64,000 nucleotides of DNA from Ruminococcus_C callidus (GCF_049562855.1 NZ_CP186925.1:744001-808000); one strand, 5' to 3'. Counted from the stretch's first letter, positions 25,306 to 34,326 are shown. Program-made: numbers and translations. Notes: generated by a model from the sequence alone, not told the origin.

Positions 25306-27168
25306 ATGACAAAACAACAGCGTAAAATTCTGATCAAGATCATTATTGGTGCGGTACTGTTTGCCGTGGGAATGGTGGTCACACATCTGCTGACGCTGCC
25401 GTGGTGGGCGGAACTGCTGATTTTTCTGGCAGTGTATCTGGTGCCGGGGTTCAGTGTGCTGGAAAAGGCTGTGCGGAACATTGCACACGGGCAGGTATTT
25501 GATGAGAATTTCCTGATGACGATCGCCTCCATTGCGGCGTTTGCAATCGGACAGTATCCCGAAGCTGTAGAAGTTATTCTGTTCTATCAGGTCGGCGAAC
25601 TGTTCGAAAAAATTGCCGTGGGACGTTCCCGTCAGGCAGTGTCCGACTTGTTGGATCTCTGTCCGGACGAAGCCACTGTCCTGCGGGACGGCAAGCCGGA
25701 AACGGTACTGGTAGATGAGGTGGAAGTCGGTGAGCATATTCTGGTTCGCCCCGGCGAAAAAATCCCGCTGGACGCTGCTGTTTTTGAGGGACACACTACC
25801 ATTGATACGGCGGCTCTCACCGGCGAATCCATGCCGGTCAGTGCGGCAGAGGGTGACGCAGTTTGCAGTGGCTGTGTCAATCTGAGCGGTGCAGTAGAAC
25901 TGGTTGTCACCAAGCCGGCTTCGGAGTCCACAGCTTCCAAAATTATGGAACTAGTGGAAGAATCCGCTTCCAGCAAGGCGAAAACAGAACAGTTTATCAC
26001 CAAGTTCGCACGGTATTACACCCCCTGCGTGGTCATTGCTGCCCTCATTCTGGCAGTAGTGCCGCCGCTGATCGCCGGTCAGCCGTTCTCCGGCTGGATC
26101 TATCGGGCACTGACGTTCCTGATTATTTCCTGTCCGTGTGCACTGGTCATTTCCGTGCCGCTGAGTTTCTTCGGCGGAATCGGTTGTGCTTCGAAAAACG
26201 GTGTGCTGGTCAAGGGCAGCAACTATCTGGAAGCCCTGTCCCACGCACAGACAGTGGTCATGGATAAGACCGGTACGCTGACGGAGGGGAAATTCCACGT
26301 TACCAGGCAGAAAGCAGTGGAAATCACACCGGAGGAACAGCTGGAGCTGGCGGCTCTTGCGGAATCGGCATCGAATCACCCCATTGCCCAGTCGCTGAAA
26401 GAGGCATACGGCAAGGCAATTGATACGGAACGTGTGGAAGACGTGCAGGAGATTGCCGGACACGGCGTTTCTGCCAGGGTGGACGGCAAACAGGTGCTGG
26501 CAGGCAATGCGGCTTATCTGGAAGATGCCGGCTTGCAGCCGGAAACACCGACGGAAATTGGTACAGCAGTGCATCTGGCTGTAAACGGTGTATATGCCGG
26601 CTATATCCTGATTGCGGATACGATCAAACCGGACGCTGCACAGGCAGTGCAGGCATTCCGGCAGGCTGGGGTTTCCACGGTGGCAATGCTGACCGGCGAC
26701 AGCGAATCGGCGGCGGAAGCAGTCGGGGACACTTTGCAGCTGGACGAGGTACACGCCAAGTGTCTGCCGGCGGATAAGGTACAGTTCATGCAGGCATACC
26801 GTGCCAAGCTGGCAAAGGGCAGAACGCTGGTCTTTGTGGGCGACGGCATGAACGATGCTCCGGTGCTGGCACAGTCTGACGTAGGCGTTGCCATGGGTGG
26901 TCTGGGTTCTGATGCGGCAATTGCGGCAGCGGATCTGGTCATTCTGGACGACAAGCCCTCGAAGCTGGGGCTGGCGATGCACATCGCCAAAAAGACTATG
27001 GGCATCGCACGGGAGAATATCGTCTTTGCACTGGGTGTCAAGGCAATCGTGCTGGTACTGGGTGCTGTCGGTCTGGCACATATCGGTGCGGCAGTTTTCG
27101 CAGATGTCGGGGTGTCTGTCATTGCGATTCTGAATTCCACCCGTGCCATGCGGACAAAATTCAAGTAA
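25306..27168 (+). CDS. cadA: Zn/Cd/Pb-exporting P-type ATPase
   Basis: 620-residue P1B-type pump that uses ATP to expel divalent soft metals. Visible landmarks in order: paired N-terminal membrane helices, actuator loop TGESMPVSAAEGD, the transport-site helix SCPCALVISVPLS with the CPC motif, phosphorylation site DKTGTLTEG, the ATP-site ASNHPIAQSL, and hinge VGDGMNDAPVLAQSD. The last membrane helix carries Lys and Asp (LGVKAIVLVLGAVG, AAVFADVG), typical of the P1B-2 Zn/Cd class. There is no HMA domain of its own; the upstream small gene supplies it. Regulation is probably by metal-dependent release of an ArsR-type repressor from the operator at 24966-24988. Confidence 0.93.
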   Translation: MTKQQRKILIKIIIGAVLFAVGMVVTHLLTLPWWAELLIFLAVYLVPGFSVLEKAVRNIAHGQVFDENFLMTIASIAAFAIGQYPEAVEVILFYQVGELFEKIAVGRSRQAVSDLLDLCPDEATVLRDGKPETVLVDEVEVGEHILVRPGEKIPLDAAVFEGHTTIDTAALTGESMPVSAAEGDAVCSGCVNLSGAVELVVTKPASESTASKIMELVEESASSKAKTEQFITKFARYYTPCVVIAALILAVVPPLIAGQPFSGWIYRALTFLIISCPCALVISVPLSFFGGIGCASKNGVLVKGSNYLEALSHAQTVVMDKTGTLTEGKFHVTRQKAVEITPEEQLELAALAESASNHPIAQSLKEAYGKAIDTERVEDVQEIAGHGVSARVDGKQVLAGNAAYLEDAGLQPETPTEIGTAVHLAVNGVYAGYILIADTIKPDAAQAVQAFRQAGVSTVAMLTGDSESAAEAVGDTLQLDEVHAKCLPADKVQFMQAYRAKLAKGRTLVFVGDGMNDAPVLAQSDVGVAMGGLGSDAAIAAADLVILDDKPSKLGLAMHIAKKTMGIARENIVFALGVKAIVLVLGAVGLAHIGAAVFADVGVSVIAILNSTRAMRTKFK

Positions 27169-27172
27169 TTAA

Positions 27173-27322
27173 GGCAATACCGCACAAAGATTGTGTGACA
27201 GATGCGTCGTCAAATTTTTCGTCAGATGAAACAAAAAGCGAAGTGAATACTGGATGTATTCATGAGCATTTTTGTGAAATATGACGGGAAATTTGCAAGC
27301 ATCTGCTTGCAGTGTTTCCTCA
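27173..27322 (-). repeat. Truncated B element with an A-type end
   Basis: Starts 4 bp after the cadA stop with GGCAATACCGCACAAAGATT and runs through the internal B boxes. It breaks off near 27300 and finishes with GCAGTGTTTCC, which is how subtype A elements end. It is therefore a chimera of the two subtypes. Confidence 0.65.
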
Positions 27323-27347
27323 GAGAAAAAGAGAAGAAATGGATATG

Positions 27348-27383
27348 GGGCAGACCTCTCGGCAGGGAGGTCTGCCTCTTTTG
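27348..27383 (+). terminator. Terminator before the acyl-CoA synthetase promoter
   Basis: GGCAGACCTC and GAGGTCTGCC form a stem followed by CTTTT. Confidence 0.8.
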
Positions 27384-27413
27384 TAAAGTTGTGCAAAAAA
27401 GTGGGAAAAAATC

Positions 27414-27443
27414 TTGACAAGGCTCGGTGAATTGTAGTATAAT
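27414..27443 (+). promoter_or_regulatory. Promoter for acyl-CoA synthetase
   Basis: TTGACA (27414-27419), 18-bp spacer, TATAAT (27438-27443). Confidence 0.78.
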
Positions 27444-27555
27444 AAAAATAATCACTGTTTTTTTAAATAGTGTCTGTCAGGAAAAACTGCCGCAGCAGGT
27501 GCGGCAATGGGATTTTCCATGCAGAAAAATCTGAACAGAAAAGGAGCATTTGCAT

Positions 27556-29232
27556 ATGCTGCTCGACAAATATTTGCCTCGTATCGATTTTGACAGTTAC
27601 GAGGATTTCAAAGCAAATTATCGTGTCAACATTCCGGACGACTTCAACTTCGGTTTTGACATTGTAGACGAATGGGCAAAGCAGGAGCCGGAAAAGAAAG
27701 CCTTGGTCTGGTGCAATGATGCCGGCGAAGAAAAGGTGTTCACATTCACGGACATTTCCCGCCTGTCCAACCAGACAGCCAACTATTTCCAGAGCCTTGG
27801 CATCAAAAAGGGAACTGTTGTCATGCTGATTCTCCGCCGCCGTTGGGAGTACTGGATTTGTGCAGTGGCTCTGCACAAGATCGGTGCCATTCTGATCCCG
27901 GGTTCTTTGCAGCTGGCAAAGAAAGACCTGATCTACCGCGGAAACAGTGCACAGATCCACACCATGGTATGTCTGGACGACAAGTATGTACTGGAGCAGG
28001 TGAACGAGGCTCAGCCCTCTGTGCCCAGCATTCAGCACAAGATCGTAGTGGGCGGCTCTCACGAGGGCTGGCGGAACTTCCACGAGGAAGTGGAAAAGTT
28101 CCCCACAGAATTTGCACGTCCCACCGGTGAAGCAGGCACCAAGGCACATGACCTGATGCTGGTATACTTCACCTCCGGCACTACAGGCGAACCGAAAATG
28201 GTAGAACACGATTACACCCACCCGCTGGGACATATCGTGACTGCGAAATATTGGCAGCAGGTACAGGAAAACAAGCTGCACATGAGCGTATCCGATTCCG
28301 GCTGGGCAAAGTTCGGCTGGGGTAAAATTTACGGACAGTGGATCTGCGGGGCAGTGATCTTTGCCTATGATATGGACAAGTTCGTGCCGACACATCTGCT
28401 GCAAAAGATGCAGGACTACAAGCTGACCACATTCTGTGCACCGCCGACTATGTACCGGTTTATGTTGCAGGAAGATGTGGCTTCTTATGATCTGTCCAGC
28501 ATTCAGAATTTCTCCACCGCCGGTGAACCGCTGAATCCGGAGGTATACTATCGTTGGCAGGAACTGACCGGCAAGGAAATTCGCGAGGGATTCGGACAGA
28601 CCGAGGGTTCGGTTCTGCTGGCAAACTTCCCGTGGATTACGCCGAAGCCCGGCTCTACCGGAAAGCCCTCGCCGCTGTATGACATTGTGCTGCAAAATGA
28701 TGACGGCACACGAACCAAGGACAACGAGCAGGGTGCACTGGTGATGCAGAACCTGAAAAAGGCTTACCCCACCGGTCTGTTTGTGGGCTACTATAAGAAT
28801 CCGGAAATGACACAGGAAATTCTGGGCGGCGGCAGCTATTGCCCGCACGATGTGTTCATGCGGGATTCCGACGGTTACTACTGGTTCGTGGGCAGAAATG
28901 ACGACGTTATCAAGTGCTCCGGCTATCGTATCGGACCGTTCGAGGTAGAAAGTGCCCTGATCGAACATCCGGCTGTGCTGGAATGTGCGATCACTGCGGC
29001 TCCGGATCCGATTCGCGGACAGGTTGTCAAGGCAACTGTCGTTCTGACAAAGGGATATACCCCCAGTCCGGAACTGACCAAGGAACTCCAGAACCACGTA
29101 AAGCACACCACCGCACCGTACAAGTATCCGCGTATCATTGAGTATGTGGACGAACTGCCGAAAACGCTGGGCGGCAAGATCAAGCGTGCTCAGATTCGCA
29201 AGGAAGACGAAACGGCAGTAAAGAATTCCTAA
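27556..29232 (+). CDS. AMP-forming acyl-CoA synthetase (medium-chain / acetyl-CoA synthetase-like)
   Basis: 558 residues; ATG 27556 is preferred to a TTG two codons earlier because AAAGGAG is then at the normal 9-nt distance. It joins a carboxylic acid to CoA through an acyl-adenylate. Signature motifs: YFTSGTTGEPKMVEHDY (A3, nucleotide loop), FGQTEGSVL (A5), GRNDDVIKCSGYRIGPFEVE (A7-A8 hinge) and the catalytic Lys in GGKIKRAQIR near the end. The overall pattern is closest to medium-chain fatty acid or broad-range carboxylate ligases of Clostridia, so the exact acid is uncertain. It is a single gene with its own promoter. Its terminator hairpin has been split by an insertion sequence. Confidence 0.9.
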   Translation: MLLDKYLPRIDFDSYEDFKANYRVNIPDDFNFGFDIVDEWAKQEPEKKALVWCNDAGEEKVFTFTDISRLSNQTANYFQSLGIKKGTVVMLILRRRWEYWICAVALHKIGAILIPGSLQLAKKDLIYRGNSAQIHTMVCLDDKYVLEQVNEAQPSVPSIQHKIVVGGSHEGWRNFHEEVEKFPTEFARPTGEAGTKAHDLMLVYFTSGTTGEPKMVEHDYTHPLGHIVTAKYWQQVQENKLHMSVSDSGWAKFGWGKIYGQWICGAVIFAYDMDKFVPTHLLQKMQDYKLTTFCAPPTMYRFMLQEDVASYDLSSIQNFSTAGEPLNPEVYYRWQELTGKEIREGFGQTEGSVLLANFPWITPKPGSTGKPSPLYDIVLQNDDGTRTKDNEQGALVMQNLKKAYPTGLFVGYYKNPEMTQEILGGGSYCPHDVFMRDSDGYYWFVGRNDDVIKCSGYRIGPFEVESALIEHPAVLECAITAAPDPIRGQVVKATVVLTKGYTPSPELTKELQNHVKHTTAPYKYPRIIEYVDELPKTLGGKIKRAQIRKEDETAVKNS

Positions 29233-29354
29233 GACGGGGTTAAAAAATATTGCAAGGAAAGCGTCATGCAGGTGTGAACTGACCCCAAAAAGTTAGACAA
29301 AGATTCAAAAGAAAATCTATGCAAAGCGACTAAGAGGAATCTTGGTCGCTTTTG

Positions 29355-30191
29355 CTATGCAGCTTCCTGTCTGAAATCTATAGGAGATAGACCATTAAGC
29401 TTAAGCTTGATGCGTTTGTTGTTGTACCATTCTATGTATTCATGAAGCTCTTCAATGAAATGCTCGACAGAATGAAATTCCTGCAAATAGAGAAGCTCCG
29501 TTTTCAGCAAACTGAAAAAGTTCTCGGCACAGGCATTGTCAAGACAATTCCCCTTTCGGGACATGCTCTGTTTGACGCCTTTCTCTTTCAGCATTTTTTG
29601 ATAGTGCTTATGCTGATACTGCCATCCTTGATCGGAATGAAGAATCAGATTTGTATTGTCCGGTATTTTTGAAAACGCTTTCTCAAGCATATCTGTTACC
29701 TGGTTCAAATTCGGATGACGGCTTAAATTGTATGAGATCACTTCGCCATTATATAAATCAATGATGGGTGACAGATACAGCTTAATTCCAAACAACGCAA
29801 ATTCAGTAACGTCAGTTACCCACTTCTGATTTGGCTTATCTGCTTTGAAATCCCGTTCCAAAAGATTCGGTGCGATTCTGCCGACATCACCCTTGTATGA
29901 GTTGTACTTGTGCATACGAACACGGCAAAATATACCCATTTTACGCATCAGTTTCTGTACTGTCTTGTGATTGACAACAAACTTCTTCTTCAATTCTTTG
30001 GTGATTCTCCGATATCCATAACGACCTTTGCTTTCATCGTAAATGCGGCGTATTTCAGTTTTGATTTCAGCATATCGATCCGGCTTTGGATGATCAAATT
30101 GCTTACTGTAATAGTAGTAGGTACTGCGGGGAATATCAGCAATCTCAATGAGCAGCCCTATCTTATGTTCATGCCTCAGTTCCCATATCAC
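29355..30191 (-). CDS. IS3-family transposase OrfB (DDE catalytic part)
   Basis: 278 residues in the track frame beginning with GTG 30191, which overlaps the orfA stop by 4 nt. An N-terminal HTH_21-like region (IPRSTYYYYSKQ) is followed by the integrase core with DVTEFALFGIKLYL (first Asp), LILHSDQGWQYQ (second Asp) and DNACAENFFSLLKTE (Glu). In IS3 elements the active transposase is an OrfAB fusion made by -1 frameshifting. Here an AAAAAG run near the end of orfA (30197-30202) and an open orfB frame reading back through REKAQVIWELR fit that mechanism. The frame is undamaged, so the element may be active. Confidence 0.93.
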   Translation of the reverse strand: MIWELRHEHKIGLLIEIADIPRSTYYYYSKQFDHPKPDRYAEIKTEIRRIYDESKGRYGYRRITKELKKKFVVNHKTVQKLMRKMGIFCRVRMHKYNSYKGDVGRIAPNLLERDFKADKPNQKWVTDVTEFALFGIKLYLSPIIDLYNGEVISYNLSRHPNLNQVTDMLEKAFSKIPDNTNLILHSDQGWQYQHKHYQKMLKEKGVKQSMSRKGNCLDNACAENFFSLLKTELLYLQEFHSVEHFIEELHEYIEWYNNKRIKLKLNGLSPIDFRQEAA

Positions 30192-30532
30192 TTGTGCTTT
30201 TTCTCTTGCCGTACCCTCTCGGCAACCAAGGCATTCAATTTTTTTAAGTACGCATTCTCCGCACGAAGGCGCTGTACTTCTGCAATCAGATCTTCTTCTA
30301 CTTCTTTCTTGATTTTCGGAGACCGCCCTGTGGATTTCCTTCCTCTGCGTTCTACGTAAAGTCCCTCCGCTCCTTCCTCAAGATAGATTCGTTCCCAGGC
30401 TGTTACTCTACTATTCGGTATGTCAAATTGACGTGCAGTTTCACGATAGCTTAACTTTTCTCTGTGCATTGTTTCCACTACTTTGATTTTGAATTCCGGC
30501 GTGTATCTTTTGTTCGGCTGTCCTTTTGGCAT
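30188..30532 (-). CDS. IS3-family transposase OrfA (helix-turn-helix)
   Basis: 114 residues from ATG 30532, preceded by AAAGGGGG; codons further upstream would lie outside the element. It has the tnp_8/HTH pattern: RYTPEFKIKVVETMHREKLS, then YRETARQFDIPNSRVTAWER, and a C-terminal leucine-zipper-like helix (VQRLRAENAYLKKLNALV). OrfA binds the terminal repeats and, on its own, usually acts as an inhibitor of transposition. The stop overlaps the start of orfB. Confidence 0.9.
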   Translation of the reverse strand: MPKGQPNKRYTPEFKIKVVETMHREKLSYRETARQFDIPNSRVTAWERIYLEEGAEGLYVERRGRKSTGRSPKIKKEVEEDLIAEVQRLRAENAYLKKLNALVAERVRQEKKHK

Positions 30533-30612
30533 AAAAATGCCCCCTTTCGTTAGACTTTTTAATTGGTATATTTCTATTATACCATATTGTCTAACAAAAG
30601 GGGAGCATTTCA

Positions 30613-31213
30613 GTGTTGTACTGCATGACGCTTTTGGTTTTTGGGAAAAATCGCCCCAAAAGACACGTGTCAGGTTTAGTGTCAACACATCCTAGGGTAA
30701 TCAGGTCGAAACCATTCGGCGGAATTCGCTCGTTTTACTCGCTGTCCGCCTTGGGCTTGCCAACGCCGATAGTTACCCTTGCTTGTACTTGCAGCGTTGT
30801 TTTTCTAAGGTGTTACTTGTACAGTCGGTCAACTTTTATTTTTACGGCGTTTGCAAGCTTGTATTGCTAGGCTCCCCTTTAGGGCACCCGAAGGGCGTGC
30901 CTTGTGCTGAACTGTCACCGCAGGTGACTGAGGGGTTACTCTCTACAGCAATCAAACGATTTCACAAGGAGTTACGCTTCTTTTTTTCTTTACTGAAAAG
31001 AAAAAAAGAAGCAAAAAAAGAAAAGAGCTCGCTTACCCTTGATGAAAAAGGCAATGCATCACACGAATGGCAGTCACATCATTTCTCTCTCCCTTCTTTT
31101 CATCTGAAATGGCATTCTCTGTATATTTTCACAAATGTTCGTTGAAATGCATTGAAAAAAATGTTCCCATGTGGTATAATAAAATATCATAAACACACAA
31201 AGGAGAAGGAGGC
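30613..31213. other. Non-coding stretch after the insertion sequence
   Basis: About 600 bp with no convincing gene. A frame at 30783-31145 is open but low-complexity, Lys/Phe/Ser-rich and without a ribosome binding site. It contains small GC palindromes (CCCCTTTAGGGC with CCGAAGGG; GTCACCGCAGGTGAC) and a long purine/pyrimidine tract near 30986-31022 (TTTCTTTACTGAAAAGAAA palindrome). The promoter for the next gene lies at its right end. Confidence 0.55.
31152..31180 (+). promoter_or_regulatory. Promoter for the CAP-dockerin gene
   Basis: TTGAAA, 17-bp spacer, TATAAT at 31175-31180; AGGAGG follows 24 bp later. Confidence 0.7.
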
Positions 31214-31219
31214 GTGGAG

Positions 31220-32029
31220 ATGCGAAAAAAGGGAATTGCCGTTTTTTGCAGTCTGGCAGTACTGTTTTCTATACTATTCGGCGGATTTCCGCAAAAGTGG
31301 CAGGTTTCCGCAGCGGCAGACATGACCAATTTTGCAGAGGAAGCGGCAGCACTGACCAACCAGTTCCGGCAGGAAAACGGACTGCCGGCGTTACAGATGG
31401 CACCGGTACTGTTAGATTTATCGGCACAGCGTGCGGAAGAACTGTCGCAGACTTACGGACACAACCGACCGGACGGGCGGGAATGGTTCAGCGTCATTGA
31501 GGATTCCACGCTGGATTCCAATTGTTATGCGGCGGAAAATGTGGCGGCAGGATACGACACACCGCAGGAAGCGGTGCAGGCGTGGATCGATTCTCCCACT
31601 CACCGGAAAGCCATGCTGGGGGAACCATATCAGTATATCGGCATTGGGGTGTACTACCTGCCGGAAGATACCAATCATTACTATATGTACTGGGATATGC
31701 TCCTGATTTCCTCACAGGAACCGCTGGAGGGGGCGAGGTACCCTGACAGCAGTACAGCCACTTCGGAAACCGCTGCTGCCACAACAGTGACGACGACACA
31801 GACAGAGCCGGTTTTGCCGCGTATCGTCGGTGATGTCAATCTGGACGGTCTGGTGGACATGAGCGATGCGGTATTGCTGCAAAAAATCATCATGGGGCAG
31901 GTGCATGTCAACGATGCCCAGCAGCAGAACAAAGACTGTTATGCAGACGGTGTACTGGATAATCGAGATGTAGTGGTGCTGCTGCAATTTCTGGTGCATC
32001 TGTTTCCGTCGCTGCCGGTAACTGCGTAA
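31220..32029 (+). CDS. Secreted CAP/SCP-domain protein with dockerin
   Basis: 269 residues from ATG 31220 (AGGAGG 9 nt upstream). A signal peptide (about 1-31) is followed by a CAP domain (about 40-165) with the conserved RAEELSQTYGHNRPDGREW, AENVAAGYDTPQEAVQAW and SPTHRKAMLGE elements, including the paired His and Glu positions of the family. A short Thr-rich linker leads to a type I dockerin: GDVNLDGLVDMSDAV, second loop CYADGVLDNRDVV, and the same ...FPSLPVT ending seen in the pectate lyase. CAP proteins have no single agreed role in bacteria. The dockerin implies assembly into the extracellular enzyme complex. WYL-regulator translation begins 11 bp downstream, so they share a transcript. 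Confidence 0.92.
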   Translation: MRKKGIAVFCSLAVLFSILFGGFPQKWQVSAAADMTNFAEEAAALTNQFRQENGLPALQMAPVLLDLSAQRAEELSQTYGHNRPDGREWFSVIEDSTLDSNCYAAENVAAGYDTPQEAVQAWIDSPTHRKAMLGEPYQYIGIGVYYLPEDTNHYYMYWDMLLISSQEPLEGARYPDSSTATSETAAATTVTTTQTEPVLPRIVGDVNLDGLVDMSDAVLLQKIIMGQVHVNDAQQQNKDCYADGVLDNRDVVVLLQFLVHLFPSLPVTA

Positions 32030-32040
32030 AGGAGGATACC

Positions 32041-33006
32041 ATGTCGCGAATTCTCTATGTGCTGGATTATCTTAGCCACAATACCGATGCGGAAAAAGGG
32101 GCAACGTTGAAAGAGATTCAGGCGTACTTGCTGAACCAGACGAATCTGGGAGCAGTATCGGTGCTGAGCATCAAGCGGGACATTGAAAGGCTGGACACCA
32201 TGGGGTATACCGTGGGAGTTCGGAAAGGAGCCCACAACACAGCGTATTATTACATGAAAGAACGAGGATTCACCTTTAATGAGATTCGGTTTCTGGTAGA
32301 CTCGGTGTCTATCAACAAATTCCTGAACAACGAACAAAAACAGCGGCTGTTCAAGAAATTTGAAGGGCTGTGTTCCGAAGCGGAAGTGCGGAAGCTGGTG
32401 GGGCGGATCACCTTGAGTGAGGTGGCTCCGCCGTCACTGGATCTGCTGGATAATCTGGAGTGTGTGCACCAGATCATTGCCGAAAAGCGGAAGATCAATT
32501 TCAAGTACGGCAAGTATAATACCAATCGGGTCATCGAATACTATACCAAAAAGCGAAATCTGATCCCATGTCAGGTGGTCTACACCGCAGAGCGGTTTTA
32601 TCTGAAAGTGATCGTGGAGGACACCGGCAATGTGCGGAACTATCGCATCGACCGCATGAAAGACATCACCGCGGGAGAACGGGTTGACATCATGCCGAAG
32701 TTGTCGAAAGCAGAGGGCTTTTCCGCGGACATTTTTGTGCCGGAGGTGTACGAAGATGTACAGCTTCGGGTGAAGCGGGTGCTGCTGGACGATATGATCG
32801 AACAGCTGGGAAACTATGCTCATGTGCGGGAAGATGAAACCGACCCCGAAAACTATATTCTGGTGCGTGCCAAAATGGGCATCAGCCACGGACTGTATCG
32901 CTGGATCATGAAATACGGGGCAGCTATGGAAGTGCTTGCTCCGGAAACGCTGCGGCAGGAAATGGCAAAGCGGCTGCATGAGGCATATCAGCAATATGAA
33001 AAATAA
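32041..33006 (+). CDS. WYL-domain transcriptional regulator
   Basis: 321 residues; AAAGGAGG precedes the ATG. The N-terminus (about 1-80) is a winged helix-turn-helix with SVLSIKRDIERLDTMGYTV, the standard DeoR-like fold of these proteins. The middle and C-terminus form a WYL domain: EKRKINFKYGKY, VVYTAERFYLKVIVED (FYL instead of WYL) and RNYRIDRMKDI, followed by a WCX-like C-terminal part. WYL domains bind nucleic acid or nucleotide ligands and control stress and defence genes in many bacteria. Target genes are not evident; autoregulation of the CAP-dockerin operon is a reasonable guess only. A short hairpin begins at the base after the stop. Confidence 0.9.
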   Translation: MSRILYVLDYLSHNTDAEKGATLKEIQAYLLNQTNLGAVSVLSIKRDIERLDTMGYTVGVRKGAHNTAYYYMKERGFTFNEIRFLVDSVSINKFLNNEQKQRLFKKFEGLCSEAEVRKLVGRITLSEVAPPSLDLLDNLECVHQIIAEKRKINFKYGKYNTNRVIEYYTKKRNLIPCQVVYTAERFYLKVIVEDTGNVRNYRIDRMKDITAGERVDIMPKLSKAEGFSADIFVPEVYEDVQLRVKRVLLDDMIEQLGNYAHVREDETDPENYILVRAKMGISHGLYRWIMKYGAAMEVLAPETLRQEMAKRLHEAYQQYEK

Positions 33007-33060
33007 GGCAACACCGCACAAAAAACGGACAGCATTGCTGCTGTCCGTTTGATTGTTGCT
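33007..33060 (+). terminator. Terminator inside a short B-type element
   Basis: Begins directly after the WYL stop codon with GGCAACACCGCACA. Inside is the stem AACGGACAGCA / TGCTGTCCGTTT followed by a weak T-run, so an element of the repeat family appears to serve as the terminator. Confidence 0.6.
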
Positions 33061-33068
33061 TAGGGATT

Positions 33069-33096
33069 GTTTGACAAATGTACAGATTTTTCAAAC
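33069..33096 (+). repeat. GTTTGA hairpin, copy 1
   Basis: GTTTGACAAATGTAC and ATTTTTCAAAC form a small inverted repeat, nearly identical to 60475-60501. Both follow a short B-type element. Confidence 0.45.
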
Positions 33097-33119
33097 AAGT
33101 TCTAGTAAGTGTGAAAAAA

Positions 33120-34151
33120 TTATGCCTGTCCCCGTTCCTTGGCGAGGGTGTCATAGCGATCCAGCATTTCCTTGATCTCAGGGTCATTGGTCAGACCATA
33201 CTGCATATGCAGATAGAAACGGATTGCCGGCAGGTCTTTGTTTTCGATGGCTTCCTTTGCCAGTGCTGTGATAACACCGACTACGTCCTCATTGGCACCG
33301 CACTTCATACCGTAGTGCTCGAAAGCCTCGTTGACTTCTTCCCGTGTGGGCGGTACGATTTTTTTCTGGGTAATGGTGTGGATATGGTGCAGTTCTGCCG
33401 GAACCATAGGGTGGTCGGCGTAGATCAGGCTCTCATAATAGAAGCAAACGGCACGGTCATAGTCCTTGACTTCCACACAGTAGAAGCCCAGATTGCAGTA
33501 ACAGCGGGAGATCTGTACCGGCGTTACGGCAACTTCCAGTGTTTCCTTGATAACGGAAAGCAGCTGGTCGTGATCCCGCAGGGACTTATAGCACTCTGCC
33601 AGTTCGAAATAGGCATCTGTGTTCATGGGGTTGTAGCGGATCGCATCGTTGATGACGCGTGCAGCTTCTTCTGCACGGTTCAGTTCCAGCAGGTTGTAAC
33701 CGTGGAGCAGGATCATCTGCGACAGGTCAAAGACCGGACGCACCAGCTTCTTGGACGGGCGGTAGAAGTACAGATACAGCTGATGTTCCAGCGTGTTGCG
33801 GAAGCTAAGATATACTTCCGATTCGGTTTCCCGATAGTTCATGCGAATCTTGGTGTACAGTGCTTCTGTCAGCTTGAACGATTCTTCGATTTTCTTTTCC
33901 TGAATCAGCTTGTTGGCTTCGGCAAAGACAACGTCCAGCCGCTTGCCGTCGATGTACATCATTTTGTTCAGGACTTCCCGCTTGTCGTCCGGCAGGATCT
34001 CATATGCCAGATCAGCGATCGCACTTCCGATTTCTTTTGCATTTTTTGCGGAACGGTACTTGTCTGCCTGTGATTCCAGATAGACCATGTCTACGCTGTA
34101 TTCACCGGTCAAACCTTCCCGAATTTTTTTCATAATTTCATCTGTTGTCAT
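33120..34151 (-). CDS. Tetratricopeptide-repeat protein
   Basis: 343 residues; AAAAAGGAG lies upstream of the ATG. Apart from an N-terminal helical region, several TPR-like helical pairs are visible, for example NLLELNRAEEAARVINDAIR, YFELAECYKSLRDHDQLLSV and RCYCNLGFYCVEVKDYDRAVC. There is no signal peptide or membrane helix, so it is cytoplasmic and probably a protein-protein adaptor. No catalytic motif is seen. It stands alone on the minus strand, converging with the WYL gene. I do not recognise a named family. Confidence 0.75.
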   Translation of the reverse strand: MTTDEIMKKIREGLTGEYSVDMVYLESQADKYRSAKNAKEIGSAIADLAYEILPDDKREVLNKMMYIDGKRLDVVFAEANKLIQEKKIEESFKLTEALYTKIRMNYRETESEVYLSFRNTLEHQLYLYFYRPSKKLVRPVFDLSQMILLHGYNLLELNRAEEAARVINDAIRYNPMNTDAYFELAECYKSLRDHDQLLSVIKETLEVAVTPVQISRCYCNLGFYCVEVKDYDRAVCFYYESLIYADHPMVPAELHHIHTITQKKIVPPTREEVNEAFEHYGMKCGANEDVVGVITALAKEAIENKDLPAIRFYLHMQYGLTNDPEIKEMLDRYDTLAKERGQA

Positions 34152-34270
34152 AATATAACTCCTTTTTGACTGTGATTATTCAGCCAGTATAGTTTTATTA
34201 TACAAGATTTCTGGGATAATTGCAAGTCTTTTTTGTGGATTTTTTCGAATGGCAGCAATATTTTCTCATA

Positions 34271-34304
34271 GGGCAACGCTGCACAAAGTTTGTGCGGTAC
34301 TGCC
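34271..34304 (+). repeat. Short B-type palindrome before hydE
   Basis: GGGCAACGCTGCACAAA and TTTGTGCGGTACTGCC form a compact hairpin 20 bp upstream of the hydE start and close to its ribosome binding site. Confidence 0.6.
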
Positions 34305-34326
34305 GCAGGAAAGGACGGGGGTTTCC

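Larger units (their letters stand above)
29275..30612 (-). mobile_element. IS3-family (IS150-like) insertion sequence, complete, 1338 bp
   Basis: Terminal inverted repeats TGAACTGACCCC...GTTAGACAA on the left and the inverse of TGAAATGCTCCCC...GTTAGACAA on the right, with TG...CA tips. It is flanked by GTG on both sides (29272-29274 and 30613-30615), a 3-bp target duplication. It encodes overlapping orfA and orfB on the minus strand. Confidence 0.93.
29258..30637 (+). terminator. Acyl-CoA synthetase terminator split by an insertion sequence
   Basis: The left arm GAAAGCGTCATGCAG lies at 29258-29272 and the right arm CTGCATGACGCTTTT, followed by GGTTTTT, near 30621-30643. Removing the element and one copy of the GTG duplication brings them together as one long perfect hairpin with a loop of about 8 nt. 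Confidence 0.8.

Noticed and set aside
30783..31145. A 120-residue open frame after the insertion sequence
   Set aside because: No ribosome binding site, low-complexity Lys/Phe content, and it covers palindromic non-coding DNA.
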